From contig JAHEOG010000192.1 of the NCBI GenBank assembly GCA_018609925.1, positions 1 through 8,365 on the forward strand: DNA of 8,365 nucleotides, given 5' to 3'. Source of the DNA: Gammaproteobacteria bacterium (GTDB lineage: Bacteria > Pseudomonadota > Gammaproteobacteria > Thiohalorhabdales > Thiohalorhabdaceae). Below, in pieces: positions 1 through 7,370 of this stretch. Position 1 is the first letter of the stretch, and the number at the start of each line of letters is the position of its first letter. The notes beneath the pieces are model-generated. The model was not told the origin of the DNA and did not search any database. It saw nothing but the letters and a program-made list of their open reading frames with translations. Position numbers and translations under genes: made by a program.

Positions 1-1043
1 AAGAGGGTGGTGGCCCCGACCGCCGGTCCGGGCGCGCAGGGCTCTGGCTGGGGGTGTTGGCGCTGGTGCTGGCCCTGGCCGTGGGGGGTGCAGGCGGTTA
101 CGCCTATTGGCGGCTGGAAAACCGCTTGACGGCGACCCAGGAGGGCCTCTCCGCTGCCGAAACGGCCCGGTTGCAGCTCCGGTCGGACATCTCCCGCCTG
201 GGAAGCGAGCTAGAAGGCCTCGGACAACGCCAGGCGGAGGCCACCGACCGGACGGCGGAGCTTGCCACCCGCCTCGATACCCTCCAGGAGGCCACCGATG
301 AGCTGCGGCAACGGATCGAGGGCGGTCCCACCTACTGGCGCATGGAGCGGATCGAGGGGCTACTCCTCGCAGCGAATCGCGTCGCCCGTCTAGAGGAAGA
401 CCCCGCGGCGGCCCGGACGGCCCTGGAAGAGGCCGACACCCTCCTGCGCGAGCTGAAGGATCCCGCCTGGTTGAATGCCCGGCAGGCCATCCAGGACGCC
501 ATAACGCGGCTTGAGCAGACCCCGGCTGCCGATATTCCCGGGATCGTCCTCCGCCTGGGCAGCCTGGAGGAAGCCGCCCTGACCTTGCCCCTCGATCGCC
601 GCGACAGGGCCCCGGTCGAGGCGCCTCCGGGGGACAGGCCGGACAGCGGGGGAGAGGCTAGGGACTCCCTTTGGCAGCGGATCCGTTCGGGGGCGGGGGC
701 CTTCTGGGAGGACCTCAAGGGCCTTGTGCGCCTGCGGCGGACGACGGAAGAGGTCGAGCCCCTGTTGCCCCCCGATCAGGCCGTCTATCTGCGGCACAAC
801 CTGGTGCTGACCCTGCAGTCGGCCAAGGTGGCGGCGCTCCAGGGGCGTGGGCAGGTCTATGAAGACGCCCTGGCCAAGGCCCGGGATTGGACCGGACGCT
901 TCTTCGATCCGGAAAACGACGACGTCGCGGCCATGAGCAGTGCCCTGGAGGAGCTCCAGGCACGCCCGGTGCGGACCAAGGTGCCCGAGCTGGACCAGCC
1001 CCTTGAGGCCTTCCGGCGTATTCGCAAAGAGCGGGCCGACTAG
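1..1043 (+). CDS. hemX: HemX family protein, 5' partial
   Basis: The frame is open to the left edge (first full codon at base 3), so the N-terminus is missing; 346 codons are visible. A GTG at 54 lies inside the hydrophobic segment and is not a credible start. Visible order: a short charged and glycine-rich linker, one membrane helix (about residues 14-36), a long Ala/Glu/Leu/Arg coiled coil (about 40-105), then the HemX core with a YWRMERIEGLLLAANR stretch, an alanine-rich helix with D-P-A-W, and an LPLDRR segment. The C-terminal helical part includes a second conserved block near YLRHNLVLTLQSAK. HemX is a bitopic inner-membrane protein with a large periplasmic part. Despite its old name (uroporphyrinogen-III methyltransferase-like), no methyltransferase domain is visible. 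Its role in haem synthesis is not settled. The stop codon shares its last base with the hemY start (TAGTG). Whether it is fused to HemD upstream cannot be seen. Confidence 0.88.
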   Translation, partial: EGGGPDRRSGRAGLWLGVLALVLALAVGGAGGYAYWRLENRLTATQEGLSAAETARLQLRSDISRLGSELEGLGQRQAEATDRTAELATRLDTLQEATDELRQRIEGGPTYWRMERIEGLLLAANRVARLEEDPAAARTALEEADTLLRELKDPAWLNARQAIQDAITRLEQTPAADIPGIVLRLGSLEEAALTLPLDRRDRAPVEAPPGDRPDSGGEARDSLWQRIRSGAGAFWEDLKGLVRLRRTTEEVEPLLPPDQAVYLRHNLVLTLQSAKVAALQGRGQVYEDALAKARDWTGRFFDPENDDVAAMSSALEELQARPVRTKVPELDQPLEAFRRIRKERAD

Positions 1044-2278
1044 TGCGGCTTGTGATCAAGATCGGCCTTGTCCTGGTTTTGGGCGTGGCGGTGGTGACGC
1101 TGCTCGGGGAAGGACCGGGGTACGTACTCGTCCAGGTCGGACCCTGGGTGCTCGAGACCACCGCCGCCCTCGGGGCTGTGGCGGTGGTGGGTCTGCTGGT
1201 CCTGGGATGGGGGGTCTGGGGGGTGCTGTCGGCCACCCGGCGGATCCCGCAGCGGATTGCCGAAGGGCGATCCCGGCGCTCCCAGCGCCGGACCCTGGAG
1301 CTGCTGCAGAACGGCCTACTGGCCCTGGAGCGGGGGGAGCCCCAAAAGGCTCAGCGTCTCTTGATCCAAGGGGCCGAGCTCGCCGAGGCCCCGGCCGCTT
1401 ACTACCTGGAGGCCGCTCGTGCGGCCTACCAGGCGGGAGCCTCGGATCAGGCGGAGGCCTATTTGGATCGGCTCCAAGCGGGATGGGAGGCCGATGATCC
1501 CGCGGGGACCCTGTTGCGGGCCGAGATCGAACGGGAGGCAGGGCGTCGCGAGCACGCCCTGACCCTGCTGGCGGATCTGGAACACGGCCCGCATGAGAAT
1601 TCCCGGGTCCTGGAGCGCCTTCTCCAGCTCTACCGGGAGCTGGAGGATCACGAGGCGGTCCTGCGCATCTTGCCCAAGGCCCGGAAGGCCGGTGTGGTCG
1701 GCTCCGATGAGGCCGACGAGCTGGCTCGCGCCGCCCGGGGCCGCGCCCTGGAAGCGGCTCGGTTGGATGGCGATGGGGAGCGACTGGAACGGCTTTGGAA
1801 AGGCGCCAGCCGGCGGGAGCGCAACGATCCGCGCCTGGTGGGGCCCCGCTTCCGTTACCTGCTGGATCAAGGTCAATCCGAGGAGGCCAGCCGCCTGCTG
1901 GAACAGGCCCTGCGCCGCAATTGGCTTGGGCCCCTGGTGGAGCTCTTCCTGGCCCTCCCCGAGGCCCCCGGATCCGCCCGGGAGCTGCTAGAGCGTCTGG
2001 AAGGCTGGCGTGAGGGCCATCCCAAGGATCCCCACCTGCTGACGGTGCTGGCCCAGCTCGCCATCAGCGCCCAGTACTGGGGCAAGGCGGATCAGTACCT
2101 GGCGGAGGCCGCGGAGCTGGAGGGTCTGTCCCCGGAGCTCCTGCTGCGCATCGGCCACCTCTACCGCCAGCGCGGCAAGACCGACGAGGCGCTGGCCTGC
2201 TGCCGGCGCGGTCTTGCCGCGCTGGACCAAAGCGGGGGCACCACTGTGCCGGCCCTCGCAGGACCTCCCCATGGCTGA
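1043..2278 (+). CDS. hemY: HemY, membrane-anchored TPR protein of the haem operon
   Basis: The product is 411 residues, close to the roughly 400 usual for HemY. Two N-terminal membrane helices are visible (about residues 4-21 and 39-62), separated by the family-typical GYVLVQVGPWVLETT stretch. A basic segment (RRIPQRIAEGRSRRSQRR) follows, and the rest is a chain of helical TPR-like repeats. The C-terminal repeat contains the AQYWGKADQYLAEAAEL block, which is characteristic of HemY. This is the gammaproteobacterial HemY, unrelated to the protoporphyrinogen oxidase that shares the name in Gram-positive bacteria. It is taken to be an inner-membrane scaffold or assembly factor around late tetrapyrrole synthesis; the exact activity is not established. 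The GTG start overlaps the hemX stop by one base, so translation is probably coupled. The last bases overlap the start of the SDR gene by 8. Confidence 0.92.
   Translation: MRLVIKIGLVLVLGVAVVTLLGEGPGYVLVQVGPWVLETTAALGAVAVVGLLVLGWGVWGVLSATRRIPQRIAEGRSRRSQRRTLELLQNGLLALERGEPQKAQRLLIQGAELAEAPAAYYLEAARAAYQAGASDQAEAYLDRLQAGWEADDPAGTLLRAEIEREAGRREHALTLLADLEHGPHENSRVLERLLQLYRELEDHEAVLRILPKARKAGVVGSDEADELARAARGRALEAARLDGDGERLERLWKGASRRERNDPRLVGPRFRYLLDQGQSEEASRLLEQALRRNWLGPLVELFLALPEAPGSARELLERLEGWREGHPKDPHLLTVLAQLAISAQYWGKADQYLAEAAELEGLSPELLLRIGHLYRQRGKTDEALACCRRGLAALDQSGGTTVPALAGPPHG
2260..2263 (+). promoter_or_regulatory. Ribosome binding site of the SDR gene
   Basis: AGGA lies 7 bases upstream of the ATG at 2271, inside the end of hemY. 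It selects this start over the in-frame ATG at 2214, which would add 19 residues before the already extended N-terminus. Confidence 0.55.
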
Positions 2279-3257
2279 GCCGGAGCCCGGCGGTGGGCTC
2301 CGCCAGCAGGGGCCCGACTCCGGTGGCTGCGCCCTCCGCCCTGGGGTTGCCATCGCCGGTTGCGGCTACGTCGGCTGCCGCCTGGCTCACCTCTTGGCCG
2401 CGGAAGGCCGACGTGTCCTGGCCGGGACCCGGGATCCCGCACGCCTTCGCCCGCATCTCCCGCCGGGGGCGGTCCCCATCTGGACGGATCTGGACGCGGG
2501 CAACGGGGTCGCTGCCTTGGCGGGGGCACCCCTGGTAGTGGTGGCCTTACCCCCGCCCCGCTCCGGTGAACGGGATCCCCGTAGTGCACGACTCGCCTCG
2601 GCGTTGGCCTGCCATCCCCCCCGGCGCCTAGTGTATCTCAGCTCGGTGGGGGTTTACGGCGACCGGGCGGGGGCGTGGGTCTCCGAGACCTCACCGCCGG
2701 CTCCCGGCACGGCGCGCGCCCGGCGGCGGATGCATGCCGAGGGCCTCTGGCGCCGCTTCGGTCGCCGTACGGGGACCTCGGTGACCCTACTCCGGGTCGC
2801 CGGGATCTACGGGCCGGGCCGGCTGCCCGTGGCGGGGGTTCGAGAGGGCGGGGCCTACCGAGTGGACTGGCCGGAGATCCGCTACACCAATCCCATCCAC
2901 GTGGACGACTTGGTGGGCCTGATCCGGGCGGCCCTCCATCGAGGCGCGCCCAATCGGGTCTACAACGGCTGCGACGGGGCGGAGCACCGCCAGGGGGCCC
3001 TTCAGGAGGCCGTGGCTAGCGCCCTGGGTCTTTCGCCGCCGCCCTGGCTGAGCCCCGCGGAGGCGGAAGAGTGCCTGAGCGCCATGCGCCTATCCTTCCT
3101 GCGGGAATCGCGGCGCTGCAGCAATGCCCGGGCCCGAGGGGAGCTTCTCTGGGTGCCCCGGTATCCCGATCTCGCCCAGGGAGTTCGGGCGAGTCTCAGG
3201 GAGGAGGGGATGTTGCGTGCTGCGGATGCGGGCACGGCCAGCCAGCCTTTGAGGTAG
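2271..3257 (+). CDS. Atypical extended SDR protein, NAD(P)-binding epimerase-like
   Basis: The product is 328 residues. I chose the ATG at 2271 because CAGGA lies 7 bases upstream, while the open frame extends further back only inside hemY. After about 25 proline- and glycine-rich residues comes the Rossmann fold: V-A-I-A-G-C-G-Y-V-G (GxGxxG at 30-35), then VVVALPPP (about 89-96), LVYLSSVGVYG (120-130), LLRVAGIYGPGR (173-184) and a C-terminal NPIHVDDL block. This matches the YeeZ-like atypical extended SDRs, annotated as NAD(P)-dependent epimerase or dehydratase. The usual YxxxK pair is not visible: the matching region, about residues 146-157, is Arg-rich (ARARRRMHAE). That is common in this subgroup and leaves the substrate unknown. 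The gene overlaps hemY by 8 bases and precedes trmB by 10, so it is cotranscribed with both. No link to haem or tRNA is shown by the sequence. Confidence 0.82.
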   Translation: MAEPEPGGGLRQQGPDSGGCALRPGVAIAGCGYVGCRLAHLLAAEGRRVLAGTRDPARLRPHLPPGAVPIWTDLDAGNGVAALAGAPLVVVALPPPRSGERDPRSARLASALACHPPRRLVYLSSVGVYGDRAGAWVSETSPPAPGTARARRRMHAEGLWRRFGRRTGTSVTLLRVAGIYGPGRLPVAGVREGGAYRVDWPEIRYTNPIHVDDLVGLIRAALHRGAPNRVYNGCDGAEHRQGALQEAVASALGLSPPPWLSPAEAEECLSAMRLSFLRESRRCSNARARGELLWVPRYPDLAQGVRASLREEGMLRAADAGTASQPLR

Positions 3258-3267
3258 GTGTAGGACT

Positions 3268-3984
3268 GTGGGGGAGGGGAGCTCGAGCCCGGAGCAACCG
3301 GGCGTAAAACGGTCCCAGCGGCCCGTGCGCAGCTATGCCCTGCGCAAGGGCCGGTTGACCAAGGGCCAGCGCCGGGCCCTGGACCAGCTCCTGCCCCGGT
3401 ACGGGCTTCCGGAGGGCCCGGACCCGTTGGATTGGCGGGCGATCTTTGGGCGTCAGGCACCGTTGGCCATGGAGATCGGCGTCGGCGGCGGCGAGGCCCT
3501 CAGGGGCCTGGCCCGCCGGTACCCCGAATGGAACTGGGTGGGGGTGGACGTCTATCCCCCGGGGATCGGCAGGCTCCTGCTGGCCCTGGAGGCCGAGCCT
3601 CAGCCCAACGTCCGGGTTGCCCTCACCGATGCCGTGGCCCTGCTGGCCGAAAGGGTACCCCAGCGCAGCCTGGACGCCGTCTACATCTTTTTCCCCGATC
3701 CCTGGCCCAAGGCCCGCCACCACAAGCGGCGCCTGATCCAGCAGCCGTTTTTGGACCTATTGGCCCAGCGCATGCGCCCGAAGGGGGAGCTCTTCCTAGC
3801 CACCGATTGGGAGGAGTACGCCCGGTGGATGGTGGCCGCCTTGGAGGACCACCCCGCGTTCGTGAATGCCCACGAGCCGGGCGCCTTTGCCCCGCGCTGT
3901 CCTGATCGACCGTTGACCAAGTTCGAGGGGAGAGGCGCGGAGCAGGGCCACGAGGTTTTTGATCTCCGCTACCGGCGCACCTGA
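3268..3984 (+). CDS. trmB: tRNA (guanine(46)-N7)-methyltransferase
   Basis: The product is 238 residues, the size of the E. coli enzyme. It transfers a methyl group from S-adenosylmethionine to N7 of G46 in the tRNA variable loop, in the cytoplasm. Visible motifs: R-S-Y-A-L-R-K-G-R near residue 26; the SAM-binding E-I-G-V-G-G-G-E (69-76); D94 after strand 2; a TDA block at 120-122; FFPDPWPKARHHKRR (141-155); LATDWEEYARWM (177-188); and RPLTKFEGRG (214-223). D144, H151, R154, T217 and E220 fall at the positions I recall as important in the E. coli protein. The GTG start at 3268 is preceded by GGAGG-like purine runs (AGGTG ending 7 bases upstream). The gene follows the SDR by 10 bases. Its 3' end overlaps the convergent cyclotransferase-like gene by 16 bases. 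Confidence 0.96.
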   Translation: MGEGSSSPEQPGVKRSQRPVRSYALRKGRLTKGQRRALDQLLPRYGLPEGPDPLDWRAIFGRQAPLAMEIGVGGGEALRGLARRYPEWNWVGVDVYPPGIGRLLLALEAEPQPNVRVALTDAVALLAERVPQRSLDAVYIFFPDPWPKARHHKRRLIQQPFLDLLAQRMRPKGELFLATDWEEYARWMVAALEDHPAFVNAHEPGAFAPRCPDRPLTKFEGRGAEQGHEVFDLRYRRT

Positions 3985-4433
3985 GCCCTTTGCGGGGCCG
4001 GGGAGGGCCGCCAGATCCCGTCGAGGAGGGGTCGGCCTCCTAGCGCCTCGGCGGTATCCGTGTCCATAAAGTAGGCGTAAGCCCGGCCGAGAGGCGCACC
4101 GGTGGGAGAAAAGCAGGGCGTCACCGCCCGGCGGTAGCGGTTGTGGCGGGCGGGTCGATCGGGGCGGAAGCCCTCCAGGGCGTCGATCCGGTCCAGGAGC
4201 TCGGAATCGGGCAGGCCCAAAAGGTAGCCTTGGATCCAGTCGTCGGCGGGGACCGCGGCGGGGAATCCGAGGCGCAGGGTGTAGAGGCGGCCCCGGATCC
4301 GGGCGGTCTGGAAACGGTGCACCCGCCCGCTCAGGAGCCGGTTCCAGTTCCTCTGGCCCGGCTTCAGGGTTCCGTAGACGAAGACCCGGATCCCCGCCGC
4401 TGCGGGCTGCCTTTCTCGACCCCGCTGCACCAC
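3969..4433 (-). CDS. Gamma-glutamylcyclotransferase (AIG2-like) family protein
   Basis: The product is 154 residues, the usual size for this small fold. The hallmark is VFVYGTLKPGQRNW: Y20-G-T-L-K24 forms the loop that holds the gamma-glutamyl group. The expected catalytic acid is E87 in DALEGF, followed by a RYRRAVTPCF strand and an RAYAYFMD strand near residue 120. Family members cyclise gamma-glutamyl amino acids or amines to 5-oxoproline and a free amine, but which substrate this one uses cannot be read from the sequence. About 14 extra residues (basic, Gln/Ala-rich) precede the fold. The GTG start is supported by a strong AGGAGG 5 bases upstream that overlaps the hemW stop codon. It is the last gene of the rph-led unit and its end overlaps trmB on the other strand. 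Confidence 0.88.
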   Translation of the reverse strand: MVQRGRERQPAAAGIRVFVYGTLKPGQRNWNRLLSGRVHRFQTARIRGRLYTLRLGFPAAVPADDWIQGYLLGLPDSELLDRIDALEGFRPDRPARHNRYRRAVTPCFSPTGAPLGRAYAYFMDTDTAEALGGRPLLDGIWRPSPAPQRAQVRR

Positions 4434-4438
4434 CCGAT

Positions 4439-4444
4439 CCTCCT
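4439..4444 (-). promoter_or_regulatory. Ribosome binding site of the cyclotransferase-like gene
   Basis: A full AGGAGG on the minus strand overlaps the hemW stop codon (TAG then GAGG) and lies 5 bases before the GTG at 4433. It supports this start and implies that ribosomes finishing hemW can reinitiate here. Confidence 0.85.
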
Positions 4445-5606
4445 ATTCCGCCAGGAACAGCCCCACCAGATCGTCCAGATAGGCCCGTCCTTTCTGCGTG
4501 GGGACAAGGGCATCCCCGCGAGGTTCCAGCAGGCCCGCTGCCTCTCCCCGCTCGCGGCTGGCATCCAGTCGGTCGCTGGGCAGACCGGTGCGCTCGGGGA
4601 AGAGGTCCACCGGGACCCCGTCCCGTAGGCGCAGGGTGTTCAGGGCGAAATCGGCCACGCAATCACTGTCGTCTTGCCAGGCGGCCTCCGCGGTGGCCGC
4701 TCCGTCCCGGGCCATGCGCAGGTAGGCCTCGGGTCCGGCATAACTGCGCGTCCGCAGGATGCCGGGGTTTAGGGTCAGCTTGCCGTGGGCACCGGCGCCC
4801 AGGCCGAGATAGTCGCCGAGCTCCCAGTAATTGCGGTTGTGGCGGCATTGGTGGCCGGGCCGGGCGTGGTTGGAGACCTCATAGTGCTGGAAGCCGGCCC
4901 GATCGAGCCGCTGCCGGAGCTGCTCCTCGGTGTCGGCCCGGGTGTCCTCGTCCGGTAGTGGGGGTGGCCGCACGGCAAAAGGGGTGCCCGGCTCCAAGGT
5001 GAGCTGGTAGAGGGCAACATGGTCGGGCTCCAGGGCCAGCAGGTGATCTAGCTCGCTCGTTGCTTCCTCGGGGCCCTGGCCGGGCAGTCCGAACATGAGG
5101 TCCAGGTTGAGGCTGTCGAATCCGGCCCTTCGGGCCGAGGCCGCGGCCTCCCGGGCCTCCCGGGCCGAATGGATCCGGCCCAAATCCGCCAACCGGGCAT
5201 CGCTCAGCGACTGGACGCCGAGGCTGACCCGATTGATGCCCGCGGCCCGAAAGCCGGCGAACCGCCCCGCCTCGGCGGCCCCGGGGTTGGCCTCCAGGGA
5301 GATCTCACAATCGGCGGTGAGGCCCACCTGCTCGGTCAGCTCCTCCAGGATCGCCGCGTAAAACCCCGGGGAGAACAAAGACGGCGTCCCGCCCCCGAAG
5401 AAGATGGATTGCGCCCACCGGCCCTGGATTCGAGGGGCCCACTGGCTCAGCTCCCGGCGCAGCGCCGCCAGGTACTCCGCCTCGGGCAGCTCCCCCGTGC
5501 GGGCGTGGGAGTTGAAGTCGCAGTAGGGGCACTTCTTGAGGCAGTAGGGGATGTGGACGTAGACGCTCAGGGGGATCCCCTCCGGCTCGGGTCGGGGTAG
5601 GCTCAT
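4443..5606 (-). CDS. hemW: Radical SAM family haem chaperone HemW
   Basis: The product is 387 residues, normal for HemW. The radical-SAM iron-sulfur cluster motif is C22-x3-C26-x2-C29 in YVHIPYCLKKCPYCDF. The fourth cysteine of the coproporphyrinogen III dehydrogenase HemN (CxxxCxxCxC) is replaced here by Phe, which separates HemW from HemN. Further motifs are GGGTPS (71-76) for SAM binding, E-A-N-P (105-108), LGVQS (129-133), DLMFGLPGQ, and the HemW-typical HNRNYWELGDYLGLGAGAHGKLT. HemW binds haem and is thought to deliver it to membrane acceptors such as respiratory cytochromes; older annotations calling it oxygen-independent coproporphyrinogen oxidase are misleading. The ATG start overlaps the rdgB stop in an ATGA box, so translation is coupled. 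The downstream cyclotransferase-like gene starts 9 bases after its stop. Confidence 0.95.
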   Translation of the reverse strand: MSLPRPEPEGIPLSVYVHIPYCLKKCPYCDFNSHARTGELPEAEYLAALRRELSQWAPRIQGRWAQSIFFGGGTPSLFSPGFYAAILEELTEQVGLTADCEISLEANPGAAEAGRFAGFRAAGINRVSLGVQSLSDARLADLGRIHSAREAREAAASARRAGFDSLNLDLMFGLPGQGPEEATSELDHLLALEPDHVALYQLTLEPGTPFAVRPPPLPDEDTRADTEEQLRQRLDRAGFQHYEVSNHARPGHQCRHNRNYWELGDYLGLGAGAHGKLTLNPGILRTRSYAGPEAYLRMARDGAATAEAAWQDDSDCVADFALNTLRLRDGVPVDLFPERTGLPSDRLDASRERGEAAGLLEPRGDALVPTQKGRAYLDDLVGLFLAE

Positions 5607-6199
5607 TCGCCGGTCTCCAGGCGCCGGCGAAGCTCCCGCAGGGCCCGACCCCGATGACTGAGCTTGCCCTTCTCAGCGGGCGCTAGCTCGGCGGCCGTGC
5701 ATCTCTGCTCGGGGACCCAGAAGATGGGGTCATAACCGAATCCGTACGAGCCGGTGGCCTGGCGAGCGATGGCCCCGTGCCAGCGCCCTTCGGCAATGAC
5801 CGGGCAGGGATCGGTGGGGTGCTGCAGAAGGACCAGGGCGCAGAAGAACAGGGCCTCGCGCTCGCCGTCTGGGACGCCCGCCATCTCGTCCAGGACCTTC
5901 TGGCGCATCTCCGGATCGGAGGCCTCGGTCCCGGCGTAGCGGCTCGAGTAGATGCCGGGCCGGCCGTCCAGGGCCGTAACCACGATCCCCGAATCGTCGG
6001 CAAGGGCCGGGCGGCCCGTGGCGTCGGCGGTATGGCGAGCCTTGAGGATGGCGTTCTCGACGAAGGAGAGGCCGGTCTCCTCGGCGCCCACGATCCCGAA
6101 ATCGGCCTGGGAGCGCAGGTGCCAGCCCAGAGGCTCGAGCAGGGCGGAGAGCTCGGAAAGCTTGCCGGGGTTGCCGCTGGCCAGCACTGTTTCCCGCAT
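5603..6199 (-). CDS. rdgB: XTP/dITP diphosphatase (non-canonical purine NTP pyrophosphatase)
   Basis: The enzyme hydrolyses dITP, dXTP and dHAPTP to monophosphates and keeps deaminated purines out of DNA and RNA. I chose the ATG at 6199 over the in-frame ATG at 6226. The shorter form is 198 residues, begins M-R-E-T-V-L-A-S-G-N-P-G-K exactly as family members do, and has a purine-rich AGGAAAGGG upstream. The longer one (207 residues) has no ribosome binding site and would overlap mltA by 8 bases. Motifs: SGNPGK (8-13), SFVENAILKARH (45-56), ALADDSGI (65-72) with D69 as the expected catalytic base, LDGRPGIYSSRYAG (77-90), GSYGFGYDPIF (149-159) and SHRGRAL (180-186). The stop overlaps the hemW start (ATGA). 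It sits 19 bases after the mltA stop. Confidence 0.95.
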   Translation of the reverse strand: MRETVLASGNPGKLSELSALLEPLGWHLRSQADFGIVGAEETGLSFVENAILKARHTADATGRPALADDSGIVVTALDGRPGIYSSRYAGTEASDPEMRQKVLDEMAGVPDGEREALFFCALVLLQHPTDPCPVIAEGRWHGAIARQATGSYGFGYDPIFWVPEQRCTAAELAPAEKGKLSHRGRALRELRRRLETGE

Positions 6200-6218
6200 G
6201 CCCTCGTCCCTTTCCTGA

Positions 6219-7370
6219 TTAGTCATCGAATTGCCATGCCGGGGTGAGCAGGTAGAGTCGCCCCTGCTCCTTCATCTGCCCCGCCAGTCGCTCGGCGGTG
6301 CGGCCCTGTCCGAAGAAGAAGTCGGCCCGGGTGGGGCCCTGGATGGCCCCACCGGTGTCTTGCGCGAAGACCAGTCGGTGGAACCGGCGCTCCTCCCCAT
6401 CGCTGGTCTCGGGTAGCCGGGTGGTCAGCCAGACGGGGGAGCCCAGGGGCACGAAATCGGGGTCCACTGCAATGGAGCGCCATGGTGTGAGGGGGCTTCC
6501 CAAGGTGCCCACGGGCAAGGGTGGTTCCCGGTCCCGGAGCCGGAAGAAGACGTAGCTCGGGTTCGCGTTCAGCAGCTCCCGTCTCTGGTCCGGATTGGCG
6601 CGCAGCCATTGCCGCAGGCGGGGCAGGGTGACCTCCTCGCGATCCATTTCACCGCGCTCCGCCAGGATCCGGCCGATGGAGACGTAGCGTCGCCCGTTCT
6701 GGTCGGCGTAGTCCAGGGCCACGGTCTCCCCGGAAGGGAGCCGAACCCGGCCCGATCCCTGGATATGGAGGAAGAAGCGGTCGATGACGCTGCGGACCCA
6801 CAGCAGCTCTCCCCCGGCTAAGGGATTGTCCGCGCCCTCGATCTCGGCTCGGGTGTAATAGGGCACCACCCGTCCATCCTGGGTCAGCCGGCCTCGAACA
6901 CGCTCCCCCTGGAGCTCTGGGAACCGGGGGCCCAGATCGACGTGGACCAAGTCCCCGGGTGGTCCGTATACGGGGTGAGGATAGGCGGGGGAGGGCTCCA
7001 GGCTCCCGTGCAGCAGGGGCTCGTAGTAGCCGGTTATCAAACCGCTTGGCTGCGCTTGGCGGCCGAAGACGGGTCGAGGCCGGAACCGTGCGCGGAAGAA
7101 CGCCCTCACCTGGGCGTCCGTGGGATCGGGATAGAGCTCGGCCTCCTCGCAGATGCTGGCCCAGGGCTCCTCCCCGGCCAGGTGCCCGCAGGAGCGCAGC
7201 AGGGCCCGCCAGGCCCCCGCCTGGGTGCCCTCCTCCCAGCCCGGCAGATCGGTCCATGACCGTGCGGCCCCTGGTCCCGGCTCGGGTGGGGGTGTAGGCG
7301 CGCATCCGGCAAGGAAAAGGCTCAGCCCCCCAAGGAGGGCGTTCCGCATCAGCTGCAGCCGCTCCGTCAC
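6219..7370 (-). CDS. mltA: Membrane-bound lytic murein transglycosylase A
   Basis: The product is 383 residues, similar to E. coli MltA (365). It cleaves the beta-1,4 bond between MurNAc and GlcNAc and leaves a 1,6-anhydro end, acting at the inner face of the outer membrane. The N-terminus is a lipoprotein signal: hydrophobic run to residue 20, lipobox L-A-G-C with C23 as the lipidated residue. Residue 24 is Ala, not Asp, which fits outer-membrane sorting. Then come LITGYYEPLLHGS (111-123), the IQGSGRVRLPSGETVALDYADQNGRRYVSIGR block and the C-terminal 3D domain with its three aspartates: D303 (AVDPDFVPLG), D338 (AQDTGG) and D350 (RADFFFG). The GTG start lies in a GTGA overlap with the rph stop and follows a G-rich run (AGGGGGG). 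An alternative ATG at residue 8 keeps the signal peptide intact. MltA is not a usual neighbour of rph and rdgB. Confidence 0.95.
   Translation of the reverse strand: MTERLQLMRNALLGGLSLFLAGCAPTPPPEPGPGAARSWTDLPGWEEGTQAGAWRALLRSCGHLAGEEPWASICEEAELYPDPTDAQVRAFFRARFRPRPVFGRQAQPSGLITGYYEPLLHGSLEPSPAYPHPVYGPPGDLVHVDLGPRFPELQGERVRGRLTQDGRVVPYYTRAEIEGADNPLAGGELLWVRSVIDRFFLHIQGSGRVRLPSGETVALDYADQNGRRYVSIGRILAERGEMDREEVTLPRLRQWLRANPDQRRELLNANPSYVFFRLRDREPPLPVGTLGSPLTPWRSIAVDPDFVPLGSPVWLTTRLPETSDGEERRFHRLVFAQDTGGAIQGPTRADFFFGQGRTAERLAGQMKEQGRLYLLTPAWQFDD

Noticed and set aside
54..56. GTG as the start of hemX
   Set aside because: The frame continues upstream to the window edge and the membrane helix begins before this codon, so it is an internal Val codon.
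3985..4012. Possible terminator hairpin after trmB
   Set aside because: Only very short GC pairings can be drawn, with no T-run, and the stretch is inside the opposite coding region.
4143..4628. Long open frame on the + strand opposite hemW and the cyclotransferase-like gene
   Set aside because: It is antisense to two well-supported genes and encodes no recognisable motif. Long spurious frames are expected at this GC content.
6200..6226. Longer rdgB start at the ATG at 6226
   Set aside because: It adds nine residues absent from the family pattern, lacks a ribosome binding site and overlaps mltA. The ATG at 6199 fits better, though the longer form is not excluded.
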